A stretch of 64,000 nucleotides of DNA, taken from the NCBI RefSeq assembly GCF_002760665.1, contig NZ_PDOB01000003.1, forward strand, positions 129,434 through 193,433, read 5' to 3'. Under the pieces are notes generated by a model. The model worked only from the letters and a program-made list of their open reading frames with translations, was not told the origin of the DNA and made no database searches. This document shows, one piece after another, positions 36,130-45,109 of the stretch. The stretch comes from Massilia psychrophila. GTDB lineage: Bacteria; Pseudomonadota; Gammaproteobacteria; Burkholderiales; Burkholderiaceae_D. The position numbers were made by a program, and so were the translations under genes. How positions within the stretch are numbered: the stretch's first letter is position 1; every line of letters starts with the position of its first letter.

Positions 36130-39100
36130 ATGAAAAAGCCCGTTGCTCCGATATATTTTCCCGGCCGCATGACCATGCTTGCCGCACTGTGCGCCAGCCT
36201 GGCGCTGCCGGCACTTGCCGCGCCCGGCAACGTGGTCGTCAGCCAGGTGTATGGCGCGGGCGGCAACACCGGCGCTTCCAGGAACCGGGACTACATCGAG
36301 CTGTTCAATCGGAGTGCTTCGCCGGTTAGCCTGGCCGGCATGAGCGTGCAGTATCAGTCGGCCACCGGCACCGCTTGGCAGTCGACGGCCTTGCCGAATG
36401 TTAGCTTGGCCGCGGGGCAGTATTTCCTGGTGACGGGAGCCGGTGGCGCAAACGGGTCGGAGGTCGGTACCGCCGACCAGACCGGCAGCCTGAATTTGTC
36501 GGGAACGACCGGCAAAGTCGCCCTGTCGAAGATTGCTGAATCGATGACGCCGGCAAACCAGGCCGCCAACATCGTCGACCTGGTCGGTTTCGGCACCGCC
36601 AACTCGTTCGAAGGCAAGGTAGCGCCGGCGCCGTCGGCCACGATGGCAATCTTTCGGGCAGCCAACGGCTGCACCGACACCGATAACAATGCCGATGACT
36701 TCTCCGCCGGCATCCCTGCTGCGCGCAGTACCTCGGCCGGCGCCAACGTCTGCGGCGGCGGCACCCCGGCCGTCAAGCCGATCGTGCTTAAGACGTCATG
36801 CCCGGCCAGTGTGTCATTCGCTGCCGGCAGCGGCGGGGCAATCACCCTGGTCGCCACCGACCTGGACAGCAACATCACCTCCGCATCGATCAGCGCCGGC
36901 GCGCGCGCCGGCGTATCGCTCGGTTCGTTCGTGGCTTCGGGTGCCGGTGCCGAAGCCAGCGCCACGCTCAGCGTCGACGCCAGCGTGCCTGTCGGCGCTT
37001 TCGTCGTCGACGTGACCTTTGCCAACGACACCAACGCGAGCGAAAGCGCCACCTGCAAGGTGACCCTGATGGCCTCCGGCACCAGCACCATCTCGCAGAT
37101 CCAGGGTTCCGGCGCCAAGTCGCCGGTCGCCGACATGGTACAGACCACCGAAGGCGTGATCACCTTCAAGACGAGCAGCAGCTTTTACATCCAGCACCTG
37201 GCCGGCGATGGCGATCCCAGCACCTCCGACGGCATCTTCGTGTTCGGCGGCGTCACCCCGGCCGTGGTTGGCGAGCTGGTGCGCGTGACCGGCACCGTCA
37301 CCGAATTTACGCCGGGCAGCGCGCCGGCCAGCATCACCCAGTTCAAGGACACTACCTCGATTGTCAGGCTCGGCGGCGGCTACACGGTCACCCCGACCAA
37401 TGTGTCCATGCCGGCCGACCTCGAGCGCTATGAGGGCATGCTGGTGCGCTTTACCGGCTCGCTGATCGTCAACGCGGTCGATTCGCTGGGCGAGCGCGGC
37501 GAGCTGACCTTGGCGTCGGTGCGCCGCGAAGTGCCGACCAGCCGCTATCGTCCCGGTAGCGCGGAAGCGCTCAACCTGGCCGCGCGTAACGCGGCCGACC
37601 AGATCGTGCTCGACGACCTGATCTTCACCCAGTCGGCCACCATCCCGTATATTGCCGCCGACAACACAGTACGCGCTGGCGACAGCGTGGACAACCTCAT
37701 CGGCATAGTGGACTACGGTTCCATCGGCAATAGCAAGTACGGCTACAAGCTGCAACCGTTGTCGGTCGGATCGGTGTCCATCGTCCGCAGCAACCCGCGC
37801 ACGGCGGGCCCAGAATTGCCAATTGGCAACATCAAGGTTGCCAGCGCCAACGTGCTCAACTTCTTCACGACCTTTACCAATGGCGCCTCGACCGAGAACA
37901 CCAGCACCAGTAATGGCTGCACCATCGGCACCCGGCCAGCGCTCCCGGCCAACTGCCGCGGTGCCGACAACAGGGAAGAATTCCTGCGCCAGCGTGCCAA
38001 GATCGTCCACGAGCTGAAGGCAATCGACGCCGACGTGGTCGGCCTGATGGAGATCCAAAATAATGGCAATATTGCGGTCGATCATCTGGTCGGCGCGCTC
38101 AACGCGGCCATGGGGCCGAACACCTACGCGGCCGTGCCAGTGCCATCGTTCACCGGTACCGACGCGATCCGGGTAGCGATGATCTACAAGCCGGCCAAGG
38201 TAGCCGCGTCCGGCTCGCCGATCGCCGATGACGACCGCGACATCAACAACCGCGCGACCCTGGCCCAGACTTTCAAGGCCGGCAATGGCGCGAAGTTTTC
38301 GGTCGTCGTCAACCATTTGAAGTCGAAGCGCTGCGGTTCGGCCAGCGGCGCCAATGCCGACAAGCTCGACGGCCAGGGCTGCTGGAATGCCGACCGCCTG
38401 GGCCAGGCCAACCGCCTCAAGGATTACTTCATCCCGCGCGTGATCCAGGAATCGGGCGACCCTGACGTACTGGTCATCGGCGACATGAACGCCCACGGCT
38501 TCGAAGACCCGATCCGCGCCCTGACCGACGCCGGCATGGTCAACCAGCTCGAGCGTTTCGTGCGCCCACGCGAGATGGTCTACTCGTACGTGTTCGACGG
38601 CCTCGCCGGCTACCTCGACCATGCGCTTGCAACCGCGTCGCTCGACGCCCAGATGGCAGGCGCGACCGAATGGCATAACAACGCCGACGAGCCAGAAGTG
38701 ATCGACTACAACTTTAATCTTGGCACCACCAAGACCGCCAAGCCGCAGGACCTGTACGAAAACAACGCTTACCGCGCTTCGGACCACGACCCGGTCGTCG
38801 TCAGCCTGAATTTGGCCGCGACCTTCTTCAACGTCACGTCCAGCTTCACGGTGCAGCGTTCCGGTTACACCCAGAACCGGGCAACCGGCCAGTACACCGG
38901 TACCTATCGCTTCACCAACAATAGCGGCGCGGCGATCAACGGTCCGTTCCAGCTGGAACTAGCTGGCCTGCCGGCCGGCGTAACCCTCGTCAACGCGACA
39001 GGCGCGCATAACGGCCTGCCGTACATCAGCGCCGGCGGCGCCTCGATTGCCCCGGGCGCCACCGTGACGGTGACAACCACGTTCGCCAATCCGAACAAGG

Positions 39101-39144
39101 TCGCGATCACCTATACCGCATCGATTTACTCTGGAACATTTTAA
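36130..39144 (+). CDS. ExeM/NucH-family extracellular endonuclease
   Basis: This is a 1004-residue exported protein. Its signal peptide (MLAALCASLALPALAA) follows a slightly long N-region. A lamin-tail domain comes first (VVVSQVYGAGGNTG, RDYIELFNRSASPVSLAG). An OB-fold-like region follows (ISQIQGSGAKSPVADM, VRVTGTVTEF). The endonuclease/exonuclease/phosphatase domain covers the region from about residue 560: ASANVLNFFTTF, VVGLMEIQNNG, VVNHLKSKRCG, VIGDMNAHG and SDHDPVVVSLN, with the metal-binding Glu, Asp and His. A C-terminal beta-sandwich ends without a PEP-CTERM signal. It should degrade extracellular DNA. The next gene, a PEP-CTERM protein, starts 12 bases later. Confidence 0.9.
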   Translation: MKKPVAPIYFPGRMTMLAALCASLALPALAAPGNVVVSQVYGAGGNTGASRNRDYIELFNRSASPVSLAGMSVQYQSATGTAWQSTALPNVSLAAGQYFLVTGAGGANGSEVGTADQTGSLNLSGTTGKVALSKIAESMTPANQAANIVDLVGFGTANSFEGKVAPAPSATMAIFRAANGCTDTDNNADDFSAGIPAARSTSAGANVCGGGTPAVKPIVLKTSCPASVSFAAGSGGAITLVATDLDSNITSASISAGARAGVSLGSFVASGAGAEASATLSVDASVPVGAFVVDVTFANDTNASESATCKVTLMASGTSTISQIQGSGAKSPVADMVQTTEGVITFKTSSSFYIQHLAGDGDPSTSDGIFVFGGVTPAVVGELVRVTGTVTEFTPGSAPASITQFKDTTSIVRLGGGYTVTPTNVSMPADLERYEGMLVRFTGSLIVNAVDSLGERGELTLASVRREVPTSRYRPGSAEALNLAARNAADQIVLDDLIFTQSATIPYIAADNTVRAGDSVDNLIGIVDYGSIGNSKYGYKLQPLSVGSVSIVRSNPRTAGPELPIGNIKVASANVLNFFTTFTNGASTENTSTSNGCTIGTRPALPANCRGADNREEFLRQRAKIVHELKAIDADVVGLMEIQNNGNIAVDHLVGALNAAMGPNTYAAVPVPSFTGTDAIRVAMIYKPAKVAASGSPIADDDRDINNRATLAQTFKAGNGAKFSVVVNHLKSKRCGSASGANADKLDGQGCWNADRLGQANRLKDYFIPRVIQESGDPDVLVIGDMNAHGFEDPIRALTDAGMVNQLERFVRPREMVYSYVFDGLAGYLDHALATASLDAQMAGATEWHNNADEPEVIDYNFNLGTTKTAKPQDLYENNAYRASDHDPVVVSLNLAATFFNVTSSFTVQRSGYTQNRATGQYTGTYRFTNNSGAAINGPFQLELAGLPAGVTLVNATGAHNGLPYISAGGASIAPGATVTVTTTFANPNKVAITYTASIYSGTF

Positions 39145-39156
39145 GGAAAACCTGCC

Positions 39157-39903
39157 ATGATCAATGCTAAAACATTCCTGCGGCAGTGCCTGCTGGCGCT
39201 CACCCTGGCGGCTACGGCTCTCGGCGCGCTGGCCGGCCCGACCAGCTTTCACGTCAACCTGAACACCAGCGCTCTGGCGAAACCGACATACATCGACCTG
39301 TTCTTCTCGGCCGCCAGCAATGCCGCGCCGGCCTCGGCAACCGTATCGAATTTCACTGGTGCGTTCGGCACCGTCGATTACGCCGACGGCGCGGTCGTCT
39401 TCAATGCCGATGGCAGCATCACCATCGGCAATAGCCCTTTTTCGAACATGGTCGGCTTCAATGTCTTGTTCGGCGATACATTCGGCTTCGACGTGTCGTT
39501 CAATTCCGACTTCTTAAACGGCAATAGCATCGATGGCAGCACTTTTTCAGTGTCCGCCCTCGACGCCGGTCTCAATCCGATCGGTGGCCCGCTGGTCACC
39601 TTCGATCTATTCGGCGGCGCCGGGATCGCCGTCGGCGCCGATGGCCAATTCGCCAGCGTTACCGCGGTGCCGGAACCGTCCGAACTGCTGCTGATGATGA
39701 CCGGCCTGGGCCTGATCGGCTTCGTGCACCGCCGCCGCAAGCAGCGCGCCGTTGCCGCACCGGCGACGCCATGCTGTCGCATTTGCGCCGCGAGCTGCAG
39801 CTGGCCGGCGTCGAACACATGGTGGTGCACGCTGGCGGGCGGCTCGACCCTGTTAACGGAAATTTTGGGCGGCGCCTCGCGTCTTACTGTGGCGCTAAGA
39901 TAG
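39157..39903 (+). CDS. PEP-CTERM protein with unusual C-terminal extension
   Basis: This is a 248-residue exported protein with AAGGA before the start and a signal peptide ending near residue 27. The mature part (SFHVNLNTSALAKPTYIDLF) resembles a family of small PEP-CTERM matrix proteins. A complete sorting signal is present: VPEP at 171-174, a hydrophobic helix and the basic cluster HRRRKQR (191-197). Such proteins normally end there, but this frame runs on for 51 residues, Cys/Trp-rich and without homology I recognise. A lost stop codon or a frameshift is likely. The stop overlaps a minus-strand lipoprotein gene by 20 bases. Confidence 0.82.
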   Translation: MINAKTFLRQCLLALTLAATALGALAGPTSFHVNLNTSALAKPTYIDLFFSAASNAAPASATVSNFTGAFGTVDYADGAVVFNADGSITIGNSPFSNMVGFNVLFGDTFGFDVSFNSDFLNGNSIDGSTFSVSALDAGLNPIGGPLVTFDLFGGAGIAVGADGQFASVTAVPEPSELLLMMTGLGLIGFVHRRRKQRAVAAPATPCCRICAASCSWPASNTWWCTLAGGSTLLTEILGGASRLTVALR

Positions 39904-40216
39904 CTGGAGCTGCACCGGGTGTGGCTTGGTTAGTGGTCAGTATCGGCCCGCTTGCCTGCATCGGCTCGCCCGCTTGTGCCGGCTCGGCCGGCGGCGCGGC
40001 GATGGCGCTGGCGCGGAACTGCTCGGCCAGCCCATCGACCACGCGCGGCCGGTTGCAACCCTCCGCTTCGCAGTCGGCCACCGGCGCGTTAATGTGTGCC
40101 ATCGGCGTGGCCAGGCTGGCCTGGTCCACGGCGGGGTAACTGGTGCCGCCACCGCAGGCAGTCAGCAAGGCGAACGCGGCGCCGGCGAACATGACGCAGA
40201 AGTTAAAAGTTTTCAT
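39884..40216 (-). CDS. Small lipoprotein of unknown function
   Basis: This is a 110-residue product with a clear lipoprotein signal: a charged N-terminus, a hydrophobic core and the lipobox ALLTAC followed by GGG. The mature part is short, Ala/Pro-rich, with two Cys (VADCEAEGC). I recognise no domain. A plausible sigma-70 promoter lies 34 bases upstream at 40250-40278, which supports a real gene. It converges with the PEP-CTERM gene and diverges from a second lipoprotein gene. Confidence 0.6.
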   Translation of the reverse strand: MKTFNFCVMFAGAAFALLTACGGGTSYPAVDQASLATPMAHINAPVADCEAEGCNRPRVVDGLAEQFRASAIAAPPAEPAQAGEPMQASGPILTTNQATPGAAPAILAPQ

Positions 40217-40528
40217 CTAGTGTATGCAAGCTGATTCGTAACACAAACTATTGTATTAGGGAATTTTCTCCAAGGCAATAACAGAATGCCGGCGGTAAGG
40301 TTTATAAGATTTTGAACAGATAATAACAGCGCATTGATAGACAATGAATGATGATGAGATATTTTCGATTGCCGCTGATGGGTGGTTGCGTTGCAATAAA
40401 TAGTGCTTGTGGTTACAGTCGACCCAGACCAGTCCAGCGAGGGCGCATGCTCTGACAAGCAAGCCGTGCCATGGCTGAACAATCGAATCAGGCTTGACCC
40501 TGGCGCGCTGGCACGCGATCATGTGCCC
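40217..40528. other. AT-rich divergent spacer between two small lipoprotein genes
   Basis: These 312 bases are AT-rich and hold no gene. On the minus strand there is a good promoter candidate (listed separately). On the plus strand TTGATA (40334-40339) and GATATT (40358-40363), 18 bases apart, could serve the rightward lipoprotein gene with a leader of about 160 bases. In-frame codons extend upstream of its start to 40403 but look non-coding. Confidence 0.4.
40250..40278 (-). promoter_or_regulatory. Sigma-70-type promoter of minus-strand lipoprotein gene
   Basis: Read on the minus strand: TTGCCT (40278-40273), a 17-base spacer, then TACAAT (40255-40250), five of six matches to the -10 consensus. 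The expected transcript start leaves a leader of about 27 bases to the ATG at 40216. Confidence 0.5.
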
Positions 40529-40990
40529 ATGAGACAACTTTCGCTGATCCTCCTACTTGCCTGCGCCGGCTGCAGCGCTGGCCGCCCCGATTCCAGGCCG
40601 ACGCCAGACGCCGCGCTGCCGATTGCCCATGTCGTCGATCGGGAAAGTAAAACCGTCGTTGGCATCGCCAGTGCTGAACTGCTGACGCAAATCCAGGTCG
40701 AGCTTGGCGACGCTGCCTGCGACGGGCCACAGCAATGCCACAGCATTGCCATAGGCGCCAAGCCGTGCGGTGGGCCGGACGGCTATCTTGCCTGGTCGAG
40801 CAAGCGCACCGACCTGAAAAAGCTGCGCCCGTTGATCGAGCGACACGCGTCGGCACGCAAGCAAGAGAACCTGCGCAACGGCATGATGTCCACGTGCGTT
40901 TTCGAGACCAACCCGGGCGCGACCTGCGAGGCCGCGCGCTGCACCTTGCGCCCGCGCGGGAGCGGCAGCCTGCCCGACGACGACACCTGA
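40529..40990 (+). CDS. Small lipoprotein of unknown function
   Basis: This is a 153-residue product from ATG 40529 (MRQLSLILLL), which gives a lipoprotein signal with lipobox LACAGC; the frame from 40403 would add 42 non-signal residues. The mature part has several Cys residues (ACDGPQQCHS, KPCGGPDGY, STCVFETNPGATCEAARC), suggesting disulfides in the envelope. The text GPQQCHSIAIGAKPCGGP is reminiscent of small secreted Cys-rich proteins, but I cannot name a family. No partner gene is evident. Confidence 0.6.
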   Translation: MRQLSLILLLACAGCSAGRPDSRPTPDAALPIAHVVDRESKTVVGIASAELLTQIQVELGDAACDGPQQCHSIAIGAKPCGGPDGYLAWSSKRTDLKKLRPLIERHASARKQENLRNGMMSTCVFETNPGATCEAARCTLRPRGSGSLPDDDT

Positions 40991-41081
40991 GAAGGCATCG
41001 GCGCCAAAACACCGTTCGGCGTGGCCTGAGCCGCTCGATGCAGTTGCCAGCCGCTTGCCGGACACCCGCCGATCTATAATG

Positions 41082-41115
41082 AAAAAGGCCGCGCCACCTT
41101 GCGGTGCACGCGGCC
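41082..41115 (-). terminator. Intrinsic terminator of the S8 protease gene
   Basis: GGCCGCG (41087-41093) pairs with CGCGGCC (41109-41115), with an inner CACC/GGTG stem and a TTGC loop. On the minus strand the hairpin is followed by five T. It begins 46 bases beyond the protease stop codon. Confidence 0.8.
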
Positions 41116-41160
41116 CGGTAACGCGACGCCCTTGCGGGCGCCCGTGCCGACATCAGGCAT

Positions 41161-44100
41161 TTATTCGGCGCCGACCTCGAGCGGCTTCGAATTGAGCGCC
41201 AGCGGCACTGGATCGTTGGTCTGCACGTCGACCAGCGTGGTGCCGGCGACTACGCCATCGACCTTGAACGACGCCGCGCCCAGGTAGCGCTGGCCGGCGG
41301 CCAGGCTGGACCAGCTCATGCCCACCGAGGCGGTGCCACCAATGTAGGCGGTGGCAGGAGCGAGCACCTTGAAGTTGCCGCCGACGTCCGTTGACGACAC
41401 GATCCATGACGACAGGGTGGCCGTGGTCGACGGACGCGCTTGCAGGCTATACGCGATCACGCAGACCTTGTAAGTGCCCGCCGCCGGGTTCATCAGCGTT
41501 ACCGCCTCGTTCGAACCGTCGTTGCCGCTGGCGCCAACGATGGTGCTGGTCGAGTTCAGGACGACCAGATCGAGATCGTCTTCCGCGCCCGGTATTGCAG
41601 CAGCGGTGGTATCGGCGTTATACAGCGAGAAGCGCGCCACCTGTGTGCCTGCCGGAACAACGACGTTCGTCACCCGGACCGCCGGCGAGGTGCCGGCAGC
41701 GCACAAGCCCTGCTGCGCGGCGTTGCTGACGGCCGAAATAGTGAACGTGTTGCGGGTTGCCGGCTTCAGGCCAGCCTTGTCGACGGTCATCGGGCCGGCG
41801 AAGCCGGTGCCGACGGTGATGATCTTGCTGCCGCTGGCGGCTTCGCTGTAGACCAGCGACGGCGCCGACAGCGCGGTGCCGCGGGCGCTGACGGGGATGC
41901 GCACCTTGTGGCCGATTCCGTCTTCCCAGGTCAGGTTGCCGAAGCCCCAGGCGTTGAGCGGCTTGTTGGTACGGGTCAGCTTGACGCTGTAGGTCTGGCT
42001 GGCGCCGGGCGCGATGGTGAAGCTCGCCGGCGTGACAACGCCGCTGTAGCCATCGATGGCAACCGTCGCCGTGTAGGTGGACGAGACGTCGCTGACGTTG
42101 GTGACGGTACGCGTGATGGTCTGCGAACCGAGCACTGCGCCGGCCGTTATCGACGGCAGGTTCAATGCCACGCCCTTGATCGAGCCGAACGCGGCGCAGG
42201 TTGCGGGCGTGTAGATCGGCACGTTGGGGGCGGTGAAGCCGCAGCCCAGGCGCACATAGTCGGCCAGGCCTGCGTTGTACACGAGACCCGGATCGCTGGC
42301 GCCGTTCGGCGTCACGTGGCCTGCGCCTTGTCCGAACGGCTTGTTGCCGGCCGCGGTGGCACCTTTCGTCCATGGCAGTGCGGCCGACACGCCGTCGTTG
42401 AGTGTGTCGGTCGCCGTGGTCATCAGCGCCGATTTGATCATCGCCGGCGTCCAGGTCGGGTACTGCTGTTTCAGCAATGCGGCCAGGCCGGCGATGTGCG
42501 GGCTGGCCATCGATGTGCCGGAGATGATGCTCAAGCCAGTCTTGCTGGTGGCGCCACCGGCTTTCAGCGTGCTCACTTCGTCGGCGGTCGTCGACGGCGT
42601 GTAGGCTGCGGCGATATCGACGCCCGGCGCCGAGATGTCCGGCTTGAGCATGTTGTTGTCGGCCACGTTCGGGCCGCGCGAGGAAAAACCGGCGACAAAC
42701 GGCGCCGGCTTGTCGAGAAATACCAGGGCTTTCGTCAGCGCAGCCGTTGGCATGGCATTGGCGGCGGCATAGGCCTTGAGCAGGTTGCCATCGCCCGCGC
42801 TGATATGCACCGTCGGTACCGAGTGCACTTCGCTCACCAGGCCGGCCCCATTGTCGGCCAGCACCATGCCGGCGCCGCTAGCGGCGAGCACGGCGGCGCT
42901 CTTGTTGGTGCGGGCGTTGTTGCCGCGGTCGCAGATGACGATCTTGCCCGCTACCAGGTCCGGGTCGAGCGCCCCCATCGACGAGGCGGTAGTGCCTGCG
43001 GGCATGCCCGGGAAGCTGGCGGCCGCGGTGCGGTCAGCGGCGGTGTAGCACAGGCGGCGCGCCAGCTGGTCGGCCGGGGTGAGTGCGGCATAGGCGACGG
43101 TGCCGGCATTGCGGGCGCTGATCACTGCAGCGCTTGGCAGCGCGACCTGGTTGAGCGAGGCGCCGCGATAGATCGCGCCGTTCCCTGCGACCACGTTGGC
43201 GCCGATAGCGCGATTGTGGGTCGATGCCGCCACCGTCGCGTTCCATGGCCCCAGGTTGGCGGCCGGACCCGTGACCGGACCGGCGTTGCCGGCCGAAGCG
43301 GCAACGAAAATACCGGCGTTGGACGCGTTCAAAAACGCCACCGCTGTCGGGTCGGACATCAAACCGCCGCCGGCGGTCGGGCCGATCGAGTAGTTGATGA
43401 CGTCGACGCCATCCTTGATCGCCTGATTGACGGCGGCCACGGTGCTGCTGCCTGCGCAGCCGCCGCCGGTGAAGCACACCTTGTACATTGCCAGCCGCGC
43501 ACGCGGCGCCATGCCCGACAGAGAGCCGAGATCGATGCCGTTGATGGTGACCGGCACGCCGGCGTTGCCGCCCGCGGTCGACAGGGTGTGCGAGCCGTGA
43601 CCGCCGCTGCCTTCAGCCGTAGCGTCGCGGCCGGACGGGAAATCGGCGGCGGCGATAGTCAAGTTGGCGGGGGCGTACGAGCGGATGCCGATCAGCTTGT
43701 TATTGCAGCTGGCGGCCGTGATGCCGGGCTTGAGTTCGCAACCGTTGGGCAAATCCGACGCGCCGGCGTAATTGCGCCACTTGGCCGGTGGCGGTCCGTA
43801 TGCCAGGGTGCCGCTGGCATCGTGGGTGGGCGTGCCGTTGGCGTCGACGCGGTCAGCGAAACTGGCGTTCTCCGGCCACACACCGCTGTCGAGCATGGCG
43901 ATGATCATGCCTTCGCCAGCGCTGCCTTTGCCGCCGACCTTGCTCCACAGGCCGTTGGCCTGATCGAGGCCGAGGAAAGCCGGGGTGCTGCTGGTGTGCA
44001 ATTGCTGCATGCTGTCGGCATGGATGCTCAGCACGCCCGCGTTCTTCTTGAGCGCGCGCACTTCGGTGTCGGTCAGCATGGCGGCGAAGCCATTGAGGGC

Positions 44101-44394
44101 AACATCGTAGCGGGCGGTGACGTTGGCCGGGTCGATACCGGCGAGCACGTCATTCTGTTTTCTTTCGAGGTAGGCGATGTAGTTCTGCACGTCGGTCGCC
44201 GAAATGTCAAGGTGACTACCCGGCGCCGGTTTGGTGGCGGGCAGGCCGGCGATGCCGCCTTCATATGAGGCGGCGGCGGTGGCGGGCAGCTGGACGATGT
44301 AGGAGCGGCGTACTTCCTGGGCATTCGCGGTAAAGGCGATACTGGCCAGCAGCGTCATGACTGCCAGCGAAATAGGACGGAGTTTCTGGTTCAT
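41161..44394 (-). CDS. Secreted S8 (subtilisin-like) serine protease
   Basis: This is a 1077-residue exported protein from ATG 44394 (MNQKLRPIS; signal peptide cut near FTANAQE). An inhibitor-I9-type propeptide comes first (RSYIVQLPAT). The catalytic triad is visible: Asp169 in IAMLDSGVWPENASF, His266 in GGHGSHT and Ser628 in GTSMASPHIAG. A protease-associated (PA) domain is inserted at ~residues 460-560, and fibronectin-like and pre-peptidase-type beta domains follow. No PEP-CTERM signal ends it. It should degrade extracellular proteins; export could be through the adjacent type II-like system. A PEP-CTERM gene lies just upstream, 43 bases away on the same strand. Confidence 0.93.
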   Translation of the reverse strand: MNQKLRPISLAVMTLLASIAFTANAQEVRRSYIVQLPATAAASYEGGIAGLPATKPAPGSHLDISATDVQNYIAYLERKQNDVLAGIDPANVTARYDVALNGFAAMLTDTEVRALKKNAGVLSIHADSMQQLHTSSTPAFLGLDQANGLWSKVGGKGSAGEGMIIAMLDSGVWPENASFADRVDANGTPTHDASGTLAYGPPPAKWRNYAGASDLPNGCELKPGITAASCNNKLIGIRSYAPANLTIAAADFPSGRDATAEGSGGHGSHTLSTAGGNAGVPVTINGIDLGSLSGMAPRARLAMYKVCFTGGGCAGSSTVAAVNQAIKDGVDVINYSIGPTAGGGLMSDPTAVAFLNASNAGIFVAASAGNAGPVTGPAANLGPWNATVAASTHNRAIGANVVAGNGAIYRGASLNQVALPSAAVISARNAGTVAYAALTPADQLARRLCYTAADRTAAASFPGMPAGTTASSMGALDPDLVAGKIVICDRGNNARTNKSAAVLAASGAGMVLADNGAGLVSEVHSVPTVHISAGDGNLLKAYAAANAMPTAALTKALVFLDKPAPFVAGFSSRGPNVADNNMLKPDISAPGVDIAAAYTPSTTADEVSTLKAGGATSKTGLSIISGTSMASPHIAGLAALLKQQYPTWTPAMIKSALMTTATDTLNDGVSAALPWTKGATAAGNKPFGQGAGHVTPNGASDPGLVYNAGLADYVRLGCGFTAPNVPIYTPATCAAFGSIKGVALNLPSITAGAVLGSQTITRTVTNVSDVSSTYTATVAIDGYSGVVTPASFTIAPGASQTYSVKLTRTNKPLNAWGFGNLTWEDGIGHKVRIPVSARGTALSAPSLVYSEAASGSKIITVGTGFAGPMTVDKAGLKPATRNTFTISAVSNAAQQGLCAAGTSPAVRVTNVVVPAGTQVARFSLYNADTTAAAIPGAEDDLDLVVLNSTSTIVGASGNDGSNEAVTLMNPAAGTYKVCVIAYSLQARPSTTATLSSWIVSSTDVGGNFKVLAPATAYIGGTASVGMSWSSLAAGQRYLGAASFKVDGVVAGTTLVDVQTNDPVPLALNSKPLEVGAE

Positions 44395-44437
44395 TGTTGT
44401 GATCCCGGTCTTATTGAGATTGTTGGAGGGAGATGAA

Positions 44438-45109
44438 TCAAGCACACTTGCGGCGGCGATAGGCGGCCAGCATGGCCGCCAGGCTCAGCGCGACCAATGG
44501 CAGGCTGGCCGGCTCCGGCACGTAAGCGATATTGTCGAGGCCGAACTGAGCCTGATTGCCGGCCGGGCTGACGCAAGCGCCAGCGGTGTTGTACAGGCAG
44601 GCGTTGAACGTCACCTCGGTGAAGCGGGTCTGGCTGAAGGGGCCGTCGAAATCCCAATGCGCAAACCCGTAGTCGCCATTCAGGTCCTGCAGCGCAAAGT
44701 CCTTCGAGGCAGAGCTGCCGTCATTGCCGGTGACGACTAACTGGCCGACCGTAAAGTTGATCAGAGCGTCGAGCGGCAAGAGGAACCCGAAGTCCACGCC
44801 GGTCAGGTTGAACAGGCTGCCGCTGAGACCGAAGCTGACGCCGCCATCGTTTACGCCAGCGTAATATTTGCTCGAATTGCCAGCCGGGCATACCGCGATG
44901 TCGCAGCTGGTCGGGTCGCTGCCGTTGATGATTGCGCCGTCAAAACCGTTCGTACCGCGGACAGTGATTGTCTGCATCCCATCGGTAAGGACCTCGCCGC
45001 CGGAATAGATGGCGGGACCAAAATTATCGAACGTCACAACGCCGGCAGACGCCGACGAACATACGCTGGCAATTGCCATCGCCACTGCAAAGCTGACACT
45101 CTTTTTCAT
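44438..45109 (-). CDS. PEP-CTERM sorting-domain protein
   Basis: This is a 223-residue exported protein with a signal peptide (MAIASVCSSASAG) and a mature region starting VVTFDNFGPAIYSGGE. It has a few Cys and the C-terminal sorting signal VPEP (197-200), a hydrophobic helix and YRRRKCA at the very end, the normal layout. It is a predicted exosortase substrate for the cell surface or EPS matrix. It is encoded just upstream of the S8 protease on the same strand and may share its transcript. Its long upstream spacer also serves the divergent secretion operon. Confidence 0.88.
   Translation of the reverse strand: MKKSVSFAVAMAIASVCSSASAGVVTFDNFGPAIYSGGEVLTDGMQTITVRGTNGFDGAIINGSDPTSCDIAVCPAGNSSKYYAGVNDGGVSFGLSGSLFNLTGVDFGFLLPLDALINFTVGQLVVTGNDGSSASKDFALQDLNGDYGFAHWDFDGPFSQTRFTEVTFNACLYNTAGACVSPAGNQAQFGLDNIAYVPEPASLPLVALSLAAMLAAYRRRKCA

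Noticed and set aside
36814-38787. A 657-codon minus-strand frame opposite the nuclease gene
   Set aside because: Composition typical of a shadow frame; the plus-strand protein has clear domains.
41440-44268. A 942-codon open frame on the plus strand opposite the S8 protease gene
   Set aside because: It is low-complexity, Arg/Gly-rich and exactly antisense to a gene with all catalytic motifs; an artefact of high GC content.
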